Below are positions 17,629 through 26,166 of a DNA stretch of 64,000 bases, piece after piece. The DNA is from Larkinella soli (lineage in GTDB: Bacteria > Bacteroidota > Bacteroidia > Cytophagales > Spirosomataceae): positions 248,001 to 312,000 of the forward strand of contig NZ_QTJY01000008.1 of assembly GCF_003703975.1 (NCBI RefSeq), written 5' to 3'. Below the pieces are notes generated by a model. That model saw only the letters and a program-made list of their open reading frames with translations, made no database searches and was not told the origin of the DNA. The first letter of the stretch is position 1. Every line of letters starts with the position of its first letter. The translations under genes were made by a program, and so were the position numbers.

Positions 17629-19989
17629 ATGAATCACTTTTCCGCCTGCTGTCTCCTCTTCCTGCTGACTTTGCTGAATCCGGGCGCTTCTGCTCAGCGT
17701 CTGACCTTATCCGGGAAGGTGGAAGACGGTGCTACCGGAAAACCGCTCCCCGGCGCCGGCCTGAGCGTACTCAGCGTCGGGGCCGGCACTACCACCAACG
17801 ACAGCGGCCGGTACGTCCTCGACCTGCCGCGCGGCTCGTATCTGATCCAGATTTCGGCGGTCGGCTACAAGACGGCGCTGGAACGGGTGGTGCTGAACGC
17901 CGACCGGTCGATCACGTTCCGGCTTCAGTCCCGGACCATCGACCTCGACGAGGTGCAGGTCAAGGACCGGCGCGAAGATCAGAACGTGGAGGACGTGCGC
18001 ATGGGACGGGTGCAGATCGACGTGCAGCAGCTGAAAAAGCTGCCCATGGTGCTGGGCGAACCCGACATCCTCAAGGCGCTGGTGCTTCAGGCCGGCGTCA
18101 CCACGGCGGGGGAAGGGGCCGGCGGGTTCAACGTCCGCGGGGGCCGCACCGACCAGAACCTCGTCCTGCTCGACGGCGCACCGCTGTTCAATACCAGCCA
18201 CCTGCTCGGATTTTACACGAACGTCAGCCCCGACGTGGTGCAGGACATCAACCTTTACAAAGGCACGTTTTCGGCCCAGTACGGCGGCCGTACCTCCTCC
18301 CTCCTGCTCATGACGACCCGCCCGGGCAACGCCGATGCCTGGCGGGTTTCGGGCGGAATCAGCCCCATCAGCGGCCGGGTGGTCGTGGACGGACCGATCG
18401 CGAAGAAGCTGACGCTGCTGGCGGGCGGGCGCATCGCCTTTCCGAGCTGGGTGCTCCAGCTGTTTCCGCAGCGAACTACGGCTCGTGAAAGCCGGGCTTT
18501 TTTTTACGACGGCAATTTCAAACTTCAGTTTACTCCCAACGCGACCAACACAATCTCGCTCTCCGGCTACCGCAGCCAGGACCGGTTCAAGTTCCCGGGC
18601 GATACGCTCTACGGCTGGCAGTCGAACGTGGCGTCGGTGCGGTGGAGCAGCCTGCTGACCCGGAATCTGCAACTCAATGTGACGGGGCTGTACAGCGGCT
18701 ATCAGTTCAGCGTGGACGGGCAGCGGGCAAGCTATGAATTCGACCTGACGGCGGCCATCCGACACCGGGAAGTCAAGGCGGACCTGTACTACACCCTCCG
18801 CGACCGGCACCGGATTCAGGTCGGCCTCAACGGCATTTCCTATCAGGTGCAGAAGGGAAACATCGAACCGGTGGGCGACGCATCCAGCATCAACCCCAAA
18901 CGGCTCGAACCGGAAAACGCCCGGGAAGGCGGGGCCTATCTGCACACGGAATGGACCCTGACCCCGTCCCTGACGCTCCAGGCCGGCCTGCGGTATTCGG
19001 CCTATGCCCTGGTGGGGCCGCGAACGATCTACCGGTACGAAGCGGGCGTCGTGCCGTCGCGCGAAACCATTACGGACTCGACCCTGTACGGGTCGGGACA
19101 GACCGTGAAGACCTACGGCGGCTGGGAACCCCGGCTGGGGCTGCGGTTCCAGTTCGGGCCGGCCACCTCCCTGAAGCTGAATTACAGCCGGATGCGGCAA
19201 TACCTCCAGCTGATTTCCAATACCACCGCCATCACGCCCGTCGACTTCTGGAAGGCCAGCGACCCCTTCGTGCCGGCCCAGGTGGCCGACCAGTATTCGG
19301 TCGGTATTTTTCAAAACCTGGCCGACAATGCCGTCGAGCTTTCCCTGGAAGGGTATTACAAAACCATCGACAACCTGGTGGAATACCGCAACGGCGCCAC
19401 GCTGCTGCTGAACGAGACGCTGGAAACCGACCTGCTGAAAGCCCGCGGACGGGCCTACGGTCTGGAGTTCAGCCTGGCCAAAAACAGGGGGCGGCTTACC
19501 GGTCAGCTCAATTACGTTTACGCCCGCTCGCTGGTGGCCGTGCAGACGCCGTTCAGCGAGCTGCTTGTCAATCGGGGCGAGTGGTACCCGTCGAATTTCG
19601 ACAAACCGCATAACCTGAACGTGCAGGCCCGGCTGGCGATGAAATACAAATGGACCTTCGTCGCCAATTTCGTCTACAGCACCGGCATCCCGGCCACGTA
19701 CCCGGACGGGCAGTATGTATTTGATAATCAGCCGACCCTCAATTATTCGCGCCGGAACGCCGACCGCGTTCCGGCCTATCACCGGCTGGACGTTTCCTTT
19801 TCGAAAGATACCCGGCTAACGGCCGCCCAAACCCGGTACGGTATCTGGACACTCGGCGTCTACAACGTCTATGCCCGGAAGAACCCCTATTCGATCTATT
19901 TCACCCGCGTGTTTTCCAGCACGCGTTCTTACCGGCTGGCCATTTTCGGTATGTTCATTCCTTCCATTACGTATAATTTCTATTTCTGA
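17629..19989 (+). CDS. TonB-dependent receptor with CarboxypepD_reg-like domain
   Basis: A 786-residue outer-membrane receptor. Signal peptide (residues 1-22, ending ASAQR), a CarboxypepD_reg-like domain (about 23-105), a plug with GAGGFNVRGGRTDQNLVLLDG split near residues 160-185 and YKGTFSAQYGGRTSS, then a beta-barrel ending in an aromatic terminal strand (SITYNFYF). The stop codon overlaps the ATG of the DUF4249 lipoprotein gene by one base, a fixed pairing in Bacteroidota in which the two are believed to form a receptor plus surface lipoprotein unit. Cargo unknown. Confidence 0.92.
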   Translation: MNHFSACCLLFLLTLLNPGASAQRLTLSGKVEDGATGKPLPGAGLSVLSVGAGTTTNDSGRYVLDLPRGSYLIQISAVGYKTALERVVLNADRSITFRLQSRTIDLDEVQVKDRREDQNVEDVRMGRVQIDVQQLKKLPMVLGEPDILKALVLQAGVTTAGEGAGGFNVRGGRTDQNLVLLDGAPLFNTSHLLGFYTNVSPDVVQDINLYKGTFSAQYGGRTSSLLLMTTRPGNADAWRVSGGISPISGRVVVDGPIAKKLTLLAGGRIAFPSWVLQLFPQRTTARESRAFFYDGNFKLQFTPNATNTISLSGYRSQDRFKFPGDTLYGWQSNVASVRWSSLLTRNLQLNVTGLYSGYQFSVDGQRASYEFDLTAAIRHREVKADLYYTLRDRHRIQVGLNGISYQVQKGNIEPVGDASSINPKRLEPENAREGGAYLHTEWTLTPSLTLQAGLRYSAYALVGPRTIYRYEAGVVPSRETITDSTLYGSGQTVKTYGGWEPRLGLRFQFGPATSLKLNYSRMRQYLQLISNTTAITPVDFWKASDPFVPAQVADQYSVGIFQNLADNAVELSLEGYYKTIDNLVEYRNGATLLLNETLETDLLKARGRAYGLEFSLAKNRGRLTGQLNYVYARSLVAVQTPFSELLVNRGEWYPSNFDKPHNLNVQARLAMKYKWTFVANFVYSTGIPATYPDGQYVFDNQPTLNYSRRNADRVPAYHRLDVSFSKDTRLTAAQTRYGIWTLGVYNVYARKNPYSIYFTRVFSSTRSYRLAIFGMFIPSITYNFYF

Positions 19990-21023
19990 TGAGGTGGTCG
20001 ATCCTGTTTCTGATTCCGGCGGGGCTGACGGCGGCCTGCATCAACGAAGTGAACCTGCCCATCCGGAGCGAAACGCCGATTCTGGTGGTCGATGGAGTCA
20101 TTACCAACGAAGCGCCCCCGTATACCATCCGGCTCTCGCGCTCCGGCACGTTCAGCTTCAACCAGGAAACACCGGAGGATGAGGTGGTTCAAAACGCAGT
20201 AGTGACGATCAGCGACGACCGGGGCCGCAGCACCCCTACAATCGGGAGCGAAAGCCGGCCGGGTTATTACCTCACCACCGATTCCACGTTCCGGGGCCAG
20301 GTGGGACGGTCCTATACGCTGTCAATCACGCTGCCCGACGGCAAGCGGTACGTGTCGCGGCCCGAGACGATGCGGCCCGTGCCGCCCGTCGACAGCCTGT
20401 ATGCTCAGCTGGTGCAATCCAACACCGGCGCGAATGCCTACCAGTATTTTGTGTATCTGGATACGAAAGACCCGGCCTCGGAACGGAACTATTACCGCTG
20501 GGCGGCCTACAGCTACACCAGCCGGCGATCGACCGGCGTTCTCTGCTGCCTGAGCTGCACGGCCATCTGTTTCGACCGTTGCTGGACGCAGTTGTTCAGC
20601 CGGGCCGTCAACATCGCCGACGACGAAGCCACGAACGGCAACACCATCGCCGACCGGCTGATCATCCAGTCGCCGGTCTTTACGCCCGGCCCGACGCTGG
20701 TGGAGGTGCAGCAATACAGCCTGACGCAGGAGGCTTACGGCTTCTGGAAAGCGTTTCAGGAACAAAGCACCCGGGTGGGCAGTATTTTCGACCCGCTGCC
20801 GGGACCGATCATCGGCAATGTGGTCAATGCCGCCGACCCGAACGACCGGGCGCTGGGTTACTTCGGTGCCTCGGCCATCGCCCGGAAACGGCTCCGCATC
20901 ACGGGTGAGGAAACGTACCGGAATGCGCCATTCGGCTATTTCAGCTCTTTACCGGTTCCCTTCGGCGATTGCCGCCGGACCTACGGCGCGGATGCCCCGG
21001 TGACGGAACCGCCGGGCTGGTAA
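19989..21023 (+). CDS. DUF4249 family lipoprotein
   Basis: A 344-residue lipoprotein: lipobox LTAAC with Cys17 after a short hydrophobic leader. The mature part has the DUF4249 layout: a beta-rich N-terminal half (ILVVDGVITNEAPPYTIRLS) with a Y-x-L-T-T-DSTF turn, then VRLxVTLPDG-like strands. A dense cysteine patch near residues 183-197 (LCCLSCTAICFDRC) holds six Cys, suggesting disulfides or metal binding outside the cytoplasm. It overlaps the receptor gene by one base (TGATG) and is surely translated with it. It probably acts as the accessory lipoprotein of that receptor. Confidence 0.9.
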   Translation: MRWSILFLIPAGLTAACINEVNLPIRSETPILVVDGVITNEAPPYTIRLSRSGTFSFNQETPEDEVVQNAVVTISDDRGRSTPTIGSESRPGYYLTTDSTFRGQVGRSYTLSITLPDGKRYVSRPETMRPVPPVDSLYAQLVQSNTGANAYQYFVYLDTKDPASERNYYRWAAYSYTSRRSTGVLCCLSCTAICFDRCWTQLFSRAVNIADDEATNGNTIADRLIIQSPVFTPGPTLVEVQQYSLTQEAYGFWKAFQEQSTRVGSIFDPLPGPIIGNVVNAADPNDRALGYFGASAIARKRLRITGEETYRNAPFGYFSSLPVPFGDCRRTYGADAPVTEPPGW

Positions 21024-21044
21024 GTTCCGGGCTGGTAAGCCGGA

Positions 21045-22292
21045 TTACATGGCCTTCCAGCCGATGGTCCAGGCCGGATTGCCGGGTTTGATCTGCTCGG
21101 CTTTCGGCAGCGGCACCCCAGCCAGACCAGTCTGCGGGTTCAGGCAGATCATCGTCAATTGGTAGGGCTGCTTCGTTTGCTCGGAAACGAACCCGGTGGA
21201 CCTCAGGAAGATCTGCCCGTTTTTGCGGTCGATGTCATCGACGACGGCCATCATCAGGTCGTTGCGACCCAGTTTCCGTTCGCCGATCTCCACCTCTCTG
21301 GTTAGGCGGAACCGCCAGACCTGACCGACGGCCAGCTTACCGGGTTTTTCGAGCCGGGCTTCCACGTCGCCCCGGAAGGCGGTGGCAGGGGCGGTTTCGG
21401 GCCGGGCGCGGGTCAGGGCTCCCAGCAGGCTGTCCACCGATGCGGCTTCAAATTGCAGGGTCAGGCTTTCCTTCGGTTCGATGGGAACACCGACGGGTTC
21501 GGGTTCGTCGGCCGGGATGAGGCCCTGCCGGACGGCCTCGGCGCGTTCACGCTCGTAGTCGTTGCCCAGGGAGGCCATCAGGTTCGAGGTCAGGTACTGG
21601 CCGGGAAACTGGAAAAATTCCTTGACGGCGACGATTTTGTAGAGGTAATCGCTCGTCTCGGCGTTCATCGAGAGAAAATAATAGTTGGTTTCCCGCTGTT
21701 TCTTCATGTGGGACTGCATCCGGCCGATTCCGCCGTTGTAGGCGGCCGCCACCATCGTCCAGCTGCCCAGGTTGCGGTGCAGGATGCGGAGATACCGGCA
21801 GGCCGCGTCGGTGGATTTGCGCAGGTCCCTGCGTTCGTCCACCTTCTCATTGACGGTCAGGCCCAGTTCGAGGGCGGTTTCGGGCATCAGCTGCCAGTAC
21901 CCCATCGCTCCCTTATGGGAAACGGCGTCGGCCTTCAGGCCGCTTTCCACCACGGCCAGGTATTTGAAGTCGTCGGGGATGCGGTATTTCTTCAGAATGG
22001 GTTCGATGACGGGAAAGAAGTGGGAAATGGCCCGCCGGCGGAAGTTCATCAGGTGGTTCTGGGAGGTGACGTTCCGCATGAGCGCCACCGACAGGTTGTG
22101 GGCCACGGCGCCGTGTTCGACCGGCACGGGTTCCCCGCAGAAATGAACGCCCGAACGGGCCGCTACGACCGGCCGGCCGCCGGAGCCGGTTTTCGTTTTC
22201 CGAAGGTGTTTTTGGGCGGAAGCCGGCACGCCTGCCGTCAGGCAGAGGCATCCGGCCAGTAATATCAATCTGATTATACGCTGTTGATGCAC
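21045..22292 (-). CDS. Lytic transglycosylase (SLT domain), paralogue 1
   Basis: A 415-residue periplasmic peptidoglycan-cleaving enzyme. Signal peptide ends at PASAQK (residue 27). The SLT domain spans about residues 95-235, with catalytic Glu116 in YLAVVESGL, KGAMGYWQLMPETALELGL, and AAAYNGGIGRM. The C-terminal 150 residues form a separate domain not recognised by name, containing KLGRNDLMMAVVDDI. No LysM repeats are seen. It shares the preceding motif FCGE-x-VP with the neighbouring paralogue, so the pair arose by duplication. It is separated from that gene by a terminator and so is transcribed on its own. Confidence 0.9.
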   Translation of the reverse strand: MHQQRIIRLILLAGCLCLTAGVPASAQKHLRKTKTGSGGRPVVAARSGVHFCGEPVPVEHGAVAHNLSVALMRNVTSQNHLMNFRRRAISHFFPVIEPILKKYRIPDDFKYLAVVESGLKADAVSHKGAMGYWQLMPETALELGLTVNEKVDERRDLRKSTDAACRYLRILHRNLGSWTMVAAAYNGGIGRMQSHMKKQRETNYYFLSMNAETSDYLYKIVAVKEFFQFPGQYLTSNLMASLGNDYERERAEAVRQGLIPADEPEPVGVPIEPKESLTLQFEAASVDSLLGALTRARPETAPATAFRGDVEARLEKPGKLAVGQVWRFRLTREVEIGERKLGRNDLMMAVVDDIDRKNGQIFLRSTGFVSEQTKQPYQLTMICLNPQTGLAGVPLPKAEQIKPGNPAWTIGWKAM

Positions 22293-22382
22293 GATTTAAG
22301 AGCCTGGTCCTCAGTTAAAAACAACGCCGACCAGCCGATTAGTGTTCACTTTAGACGGAGTTTTTAGCAAAAGGTCAAAATG

Positions 22383-22419
22383 AAAAAGGGAGAAATTCCG
22401 AAGAGTTTCTCCCTTTTTT
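22383..22419 (-). terminator. Terminator between the two transglycosylase genes
   Basis: A 13-bp perfect stem (AAAAAGGGAGAAA and complement) with a ten-base loop, flanked by A on one side and T on the other, so it can work in both directions. It follows the stop codon of the 22438-23523 gene. Confidence 0.85.
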
Positions 22420-22437
22420 GACGGTTCCTTTGCCTGT

Positions 22438-23523
22438 TTAGACCCAGTCCCAGTCGAACAGGGGCTGGAATTTGCGTTTGGCGGCCAGGAAGACCTGATA
22501 CAGGCTCCGGCGACGGAAGCGCAGCACCCGCAGGCCCATCAGACCGGCCATGGCCGAGGTGGGCTGAACCGGAGACGACGACATAGACGGTGCCCCGGCA
22601 TCGTCGTCATCCCGGGTGCCGGGTTCGTCCTCACCGATGATCTGTGCGAGGGCTTCCTCCAGGAAGTTCCGCTTCCGCGGTCCCCAGGTTGGTTCCGGCT
22701 CCGGCCCCGACCGGACAACCGGCGGCTGATACGGAACGACCCCCGGCTGGAAACGTTCGCCCGGAACAGGGCGGGTCAGGTCGGACAGCACATCGGAGCT
22801 GATCATGTCGCGATACAGGCGCGGACGGGTCAGCAACTCCTTATAGGCCAATACCCGGTAGAGGTACATCCGGGTTTCACGATGCAGCCGCAGGGCAAAA
22901 TAGCTGCGGTTATTCTGCTTTTCGATGTGGTCCTGAACATGGCTGGCTCCGCTGTTGTAAGCGGCTGCCACCAGCGACCAGGACCCCAGTTCAGCGTACA
23001 GACCACGCAGATACCGACAGGCGGCAATGGTGGCTTTCCGCAGGTCTTTCCGCTCGTCACGGCCCGGTTCGACAACCAGGCCCATTTCGCGGGCGGTCTG
23101 CGGCATCAGTTGCCAGTATCCTGCGGCTCCCTTCGGGGAGATGCTGTTGGCTGTCAGGTCACTTTCGACCAGCGGCAGAAAACGAAAGTCTCTGGGAATG
23201 CGGTACTTCGCTAGGATCGGCTCGATGATCGGAAAGAAATGCACAGCACGTTTCCGAAGCCGAAGCAGGTAATCCCGATGGCGGGATTGCTGGAGTAATA
23301 CGGTCACCCACCGCCGGGTGACGGCCGTTTGGTGCAGGGGGACATCCTCCCCACAAAACTGCACCGGATGCAAACTCTGGATGGTTTCAGTCCCTGGTAC
23401 CACGACACTGACGGGACCGCTGGGAAGGGGCGCAAATTGACTCGAATCCACGCCCGACGCCGTCTTCAAACCCAACGGTTTGATGGTCGACAGCAGAAGG
23501 GAAAAACTAACTTCTTTGATCAA
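22438..23523 (-). CDS. Lytic transglycosylase (SLT domain), paralogue 2
   Basis: A 361-residue relative of the adjacent gene. The SLT domain covers about residues 98-240: catalytic Glu120 in FLPLVESDL, KGAAGYWQLMPQTAREMGL, AAAYNSGASHV. The N-terminal 45 residues look like a weak or atypical signal (MIKEVSFSLLLSTIKPLGLK), and the C-terminus is Pro-rich and low-complexity (residues about 265-340), possibly a linker to the cell wall. It shares FCGE-x-VP and the NF/RLRKRAV-HFFP block with paralogue 1. Probably cleaves murein during growth or division. Confidence 0.87.
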   Translation of the reverse strand: MIKEVSFSLLLSTIKPLGLKTASGVDSSQFAPLPSGPVSVVVPGTETIQSLHPVQFCGEDVPLHQTAVTRRWVTVLLQQSRHRDYLLRLRKRAVHFFPIIEPILAKYRIPRDFRFLPLVESDLTANSISPKGAAGYWQLMPQTAREMGLVVEPGRDERKDLRKATIAACRYLRGLYAELGSWSLVAAAYNSGASHVQDHIEKQNNRSYFALRLHRETRMYLYRVLAYKELLTRPRLYRDMISSDVLSDLTRPVPGERFQPGVVPYQPPVVRSGPEPEPTWGPRKRNFLEEALAQIIGEDEPGTRDDDDAGAPSMSSSPVQPTSAMAGLMGLRVLRFRRRSLYQVFLAAKRKFQPLFDWDWV

Positions 23524-23670
23524 AACGGACTAAATTGTGGTTTACGTCAACAGGACGTTCACGGTTTAACAAAAAGCCGGTTTTACGAAGTTAGTTGATT
23601 TACTGCTAATTACCAAATTCGTGATCTAAAAAAACTGCTAATCGGCTTATCCAACGGACCGATCATTTTA

Positions 23671-25818
23671 TCAAACGGTTCGGTCCATCAGGGCGGCCAC
23701 GATCCGGATTTTTGCGTAGTCATAACGTCCCTGAAGATACTCATAAACCGGCTTCACCGCGTTGTTTTCCAAGCCCACACGGGCGATGGCGCGTTCGATA
23801 TCCAGCCGCTCGGCAGTGCTTACCAGCCCCTCCAGATCGACCTCATAATTGTTTTCGGCCAAAAAAATCAGGTGCATCGCAACAGTGGAAGGAGACAGCT
23901 TCCTTTCTTCGGCAATTTCTTCTACGGACCGGCCGTTCCGGTAGAGTTCGTAGGTGAGCAGGTGGGTCGCTCCCTTCAGACTGGTGCCTTCGCGGGCCTG
24001 CCCGGTCAGGAAGGAAGCAATTTCATCCATGAACCGCCTGCCGAACAGCTGAAGCTTTCGTTCCCCCACCCCGCTCACGCTGCGGAAGGCCTCGGAGGTC
24101 GTCGGCCGGATTCGGCTCATTTCTTCCAGCGTGGAATCGGTGAAGATGACGTACGGCGGCACGTTCTGCTCGTCGGCGAGTTGTTTCCGGAGGGTCCGCA
24201 GGCGCTCGAACAGGCCGTCGCGGGCGGATTCGGTTTTGGTCTTCGGCTTCTGGGCGGCTTTCAGCTGGGCGGCATCCTCCGGCTTGATCAGTTCCGCTTT
24301 CCGGCCCTGAAACAGCACCGCATCGGCCAGAATCCCTTTTTTCAGGGCGTAATGATCGTTATAGGCCACCTCGATGACGCCGATGTTGATGAGCTGATGC
24401 AGGTACGTACGCCATTCGTCGAACTTCAGGTCGCTTCCGGCGCCGTAGGTTTTGATGAGGTGATAGTTGTTCTGCATCACCGCCTGGTTCCTCGATCCCC
24501 GCAGCACGTCGATCAGGGTGTTCATCGGCACCTGCTCCCCAAGCCGGATGATGGCCGACAGGGCCTTCTGGGCGATGACCGTGCCGTCGAAGGTCACCCT
24601 CGGGTTCCGGCAGATGTCGCAGTTGCCGCAGGGTTCGCCGAGGTCTTCCGAGAAATAGCTCAGCAGAATCTGCCGGCGGCAGGAATGGGCTTCCGCATAC
24701 TGCTGGATGCGCTCCAGTTTTGCCATTTGAAGGCCGATGTTGGCCGGGGCGTTTTCGGCGAGCATCTCCTTCCAGGAAGCGACGTCGGCGAAGCTGTAGA
24801 ACAGCACGGTTTCGGCCGCCGAGCCGTCGCGTCCGGCCCGGCCGATCTCCTGATAAAAGCTTTCGAGGTTTTTGGGCAGGTTGTAATGGATGACCCAGCG
24901 CACGTTGGACTTGTCGATGCCCATGCCGAAGGCAATGGTGGCGCAGATGATCCGGACCTCATCCCGAACAAAGGCGTCCTGCACCCGCGAGCGGCTTCCG
25001 GCGTCCATTCCCGCATGGTAATAATCGGCGCGGTAGCCCTTTTCCTGAAGCTTGGCCGCCAGCGATTCGGTCGATTTGCGGCTTTGGCAATAGATGATCC
25101 CGCAGGTGTCGGGCTGCTGAGCGACAAACCGCTCGATCTGCTGCAGGCGCTTGGTGCCGGGCAGCACCTTCAGGCTCAGGTTGGGCCGGTTGAAGGAAGC
25201 GATGAACACCGCCGGGTCGTTCAGATGAAGCTGGTCGACGATGTCCCGGCGGGTCAGCTTGTCGGCGGTTGCGGTGAGGGCCACGACGGGCACCTCGGAA
25301 AAATGCTTTTTCAGCAGACTCAGCTGGGTATATTCCGGCCGGAAGTCATGACCCCAGGAGGAGATACAGTGGGCTTCATCGACTGCAAACAGGCTGATGG
25401 ACAGCGTTTTCAGAAAGACGAAAAACGACTCCGACATCAGCTTTTCGGGCGAGACGTAGAGCAGCTTCAGTTTTCCGGCCTGACAGTCCTGCTCGATCTG
25501 GCGCTGCTCGCGGCCGCCCTGGGTGCTGTTGAGGTAAGCCGCCGGAATGCCGTTCAGCAGCAGGGCTTCCACCTGGTCTTTCATCAGGGCGATCAGGGGC
25601 GACACCACGATGCAGACGCCGGCTTTCATCAGGGCCGGAATCTGAAAACAGACCGACTTGCCCCCGCCGGTCGGCATCAGGACGAGCGTATCCCGCCCGG
25701 CCAGGATGGACCGGACAATGTCTTCCTGCATCGGCCGAAACCGGTCGTAGCCGTAATACCGCTTCAGGAAATCGACGGGATTGGCGGTCGGAGTGATTAG
25801 TTCGTTCATACTCTGCAT
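23671..25818 (-). CDS. recQ: ATP-dependent DNA helicase RecQ
   Basis: A 715-residue 3'-5' helicase for recombination and fork repair. Seen directly: Walker A PTGGGKSVCFQ (residues about 48-58), the DEAH box VDEAHCISSWGHDFRPEY, motif VI QEIGRAGRDG, the RecQ zinc site (C-RRQ, then CGNCDIC near residue 400), the winged-helix domain, and an HRDC domain (about 540-620) with a further helix-turn-helix tail, as in the long RecQ form. Start codons at 25818 and 25809 are both possible. The nearest plausible promoter is at 25957-25987. Confidence 0.95.
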   Translation of the reverse strand: MQSMNELITPTANPVDFLKRYYGYDRFRPMQEDIVRSILAGRDTLVLMPTGGGKSVCFQIPALMKAGVCIVVSPLIALMKDQVEALLLNGIPAAYLNSTQGGREQRQIEQDCQAGKLKLLYVSPEKLMSESFFVFLKTLSISLFAVDEAHCISSWGHDFRPEYTQLSLLKKHFSEVPVVALTATADKLTRRDIVDQLHLNDPAVFIASFNRPNLSLKVLPGTKRLQQIERFVAQQPDTCGIIYCQSRKSTESLAAKLQEKGYRADYYHAGMDAGSRSRVQDAFVRDEVRIICATIAFGMGIDKSNVRWVIHYNLPKNLESFYQEIGRAGRDGSAAETVLFYSFADVASWKEMLAENAPANIGLQMAKLERIQQYAEAHSCRRQILLSYFSEDLGEPCGNCDICRNPRVTFDGTVIAQKALSAIIRLGEQVPMNTLIDVLRGSRNQAVMQNNYHLIKTYGAGSDLKFDEWRTYLHQLINIGVIEVAYNDHYALKKGILADAVLFQGRKAELIKPEDAAQLKAAQKPKTKTESARDGLFERLRTLRKQLADEQNVPPYVIFTDSTLEEMSRIRPTTSEAFRSVSGVGERKLQLFGRRFMDEIASFLTGQAREGTSLKGATHLLTYELYRNGRSVEEIAEERKLSPSTVAMHLIFLAENNYEVDLEGLVSTAERLDIERAIARVGLENNAVKPVYEYLQGRYDYAKIRIVAALMDRTV

Positions 25819-25956
25819 CGTATGGTTCAGCCCTTCGGATGAGTTGGAAGCAGGGAAGCCGAAAGTGGCGACCCTGCCGGTCAGGAAAGAAAACGGAGGA
25901 AAATCCGAATATCAAAAATACGAAATTCGGACCGGAATCGCTCAGCAAGCGGGCCG

Positions 25957-25987
25957 CAAATATACCACCTTTTTATTTGCTTGCACA
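25957..25987 (-). promoter_or_regulatory. Candidate recQ promoter
   Basis: On the minus strand, TGTG, 19 bases, then TATATTTG: the -7 box matches TAnnTTTG exactly and the -33 box matches TTTG at three of four bases. It would give a leader of about 130 bases. Confidence 0.5.
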
Positions 25988-26120
25988 TCTATTTTTTATT
26001 CTTTGCCGAATCCTGATCCTGCCGAACCCGGAGCCACCGGGACCGGTTCCCAACTTTTAGTGTCTAGGAGGTGATTCAAACATTTTGGTGCCGGGAGAGC
26101 GGCCCGGCAACCGGGATTAT

Positions 26121-26160
26121 GCGTAAGTTTGAGATTCAGTAACATCTGCAAACTTTACGC
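26121..26160 (+). promoter_or_regulatory. Inverted repeat just before the S9 peptidase gene
   Basis: GCGTAAGTTTG and CAAACTTTACGC form an 11-12 bp inverted repeat with a 17-base loop, ending six bases before the ATG at 26167. The left arm contains TAAGTTTG (26124-26131), a match to the -7 consensus. It could be an operator over the promoter or a leader hairpin over the start codon. The rest of the 348-base gap back to recQ shows only the recQ promoter. Confidence 0.55.
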
Positions 26161-26166
26161 AACTCC

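Noticed and set aside
23872-25800. A 642-residue plus-strand frame over recQ
   Set aside because: Antisense shadow with no recognisable domain.
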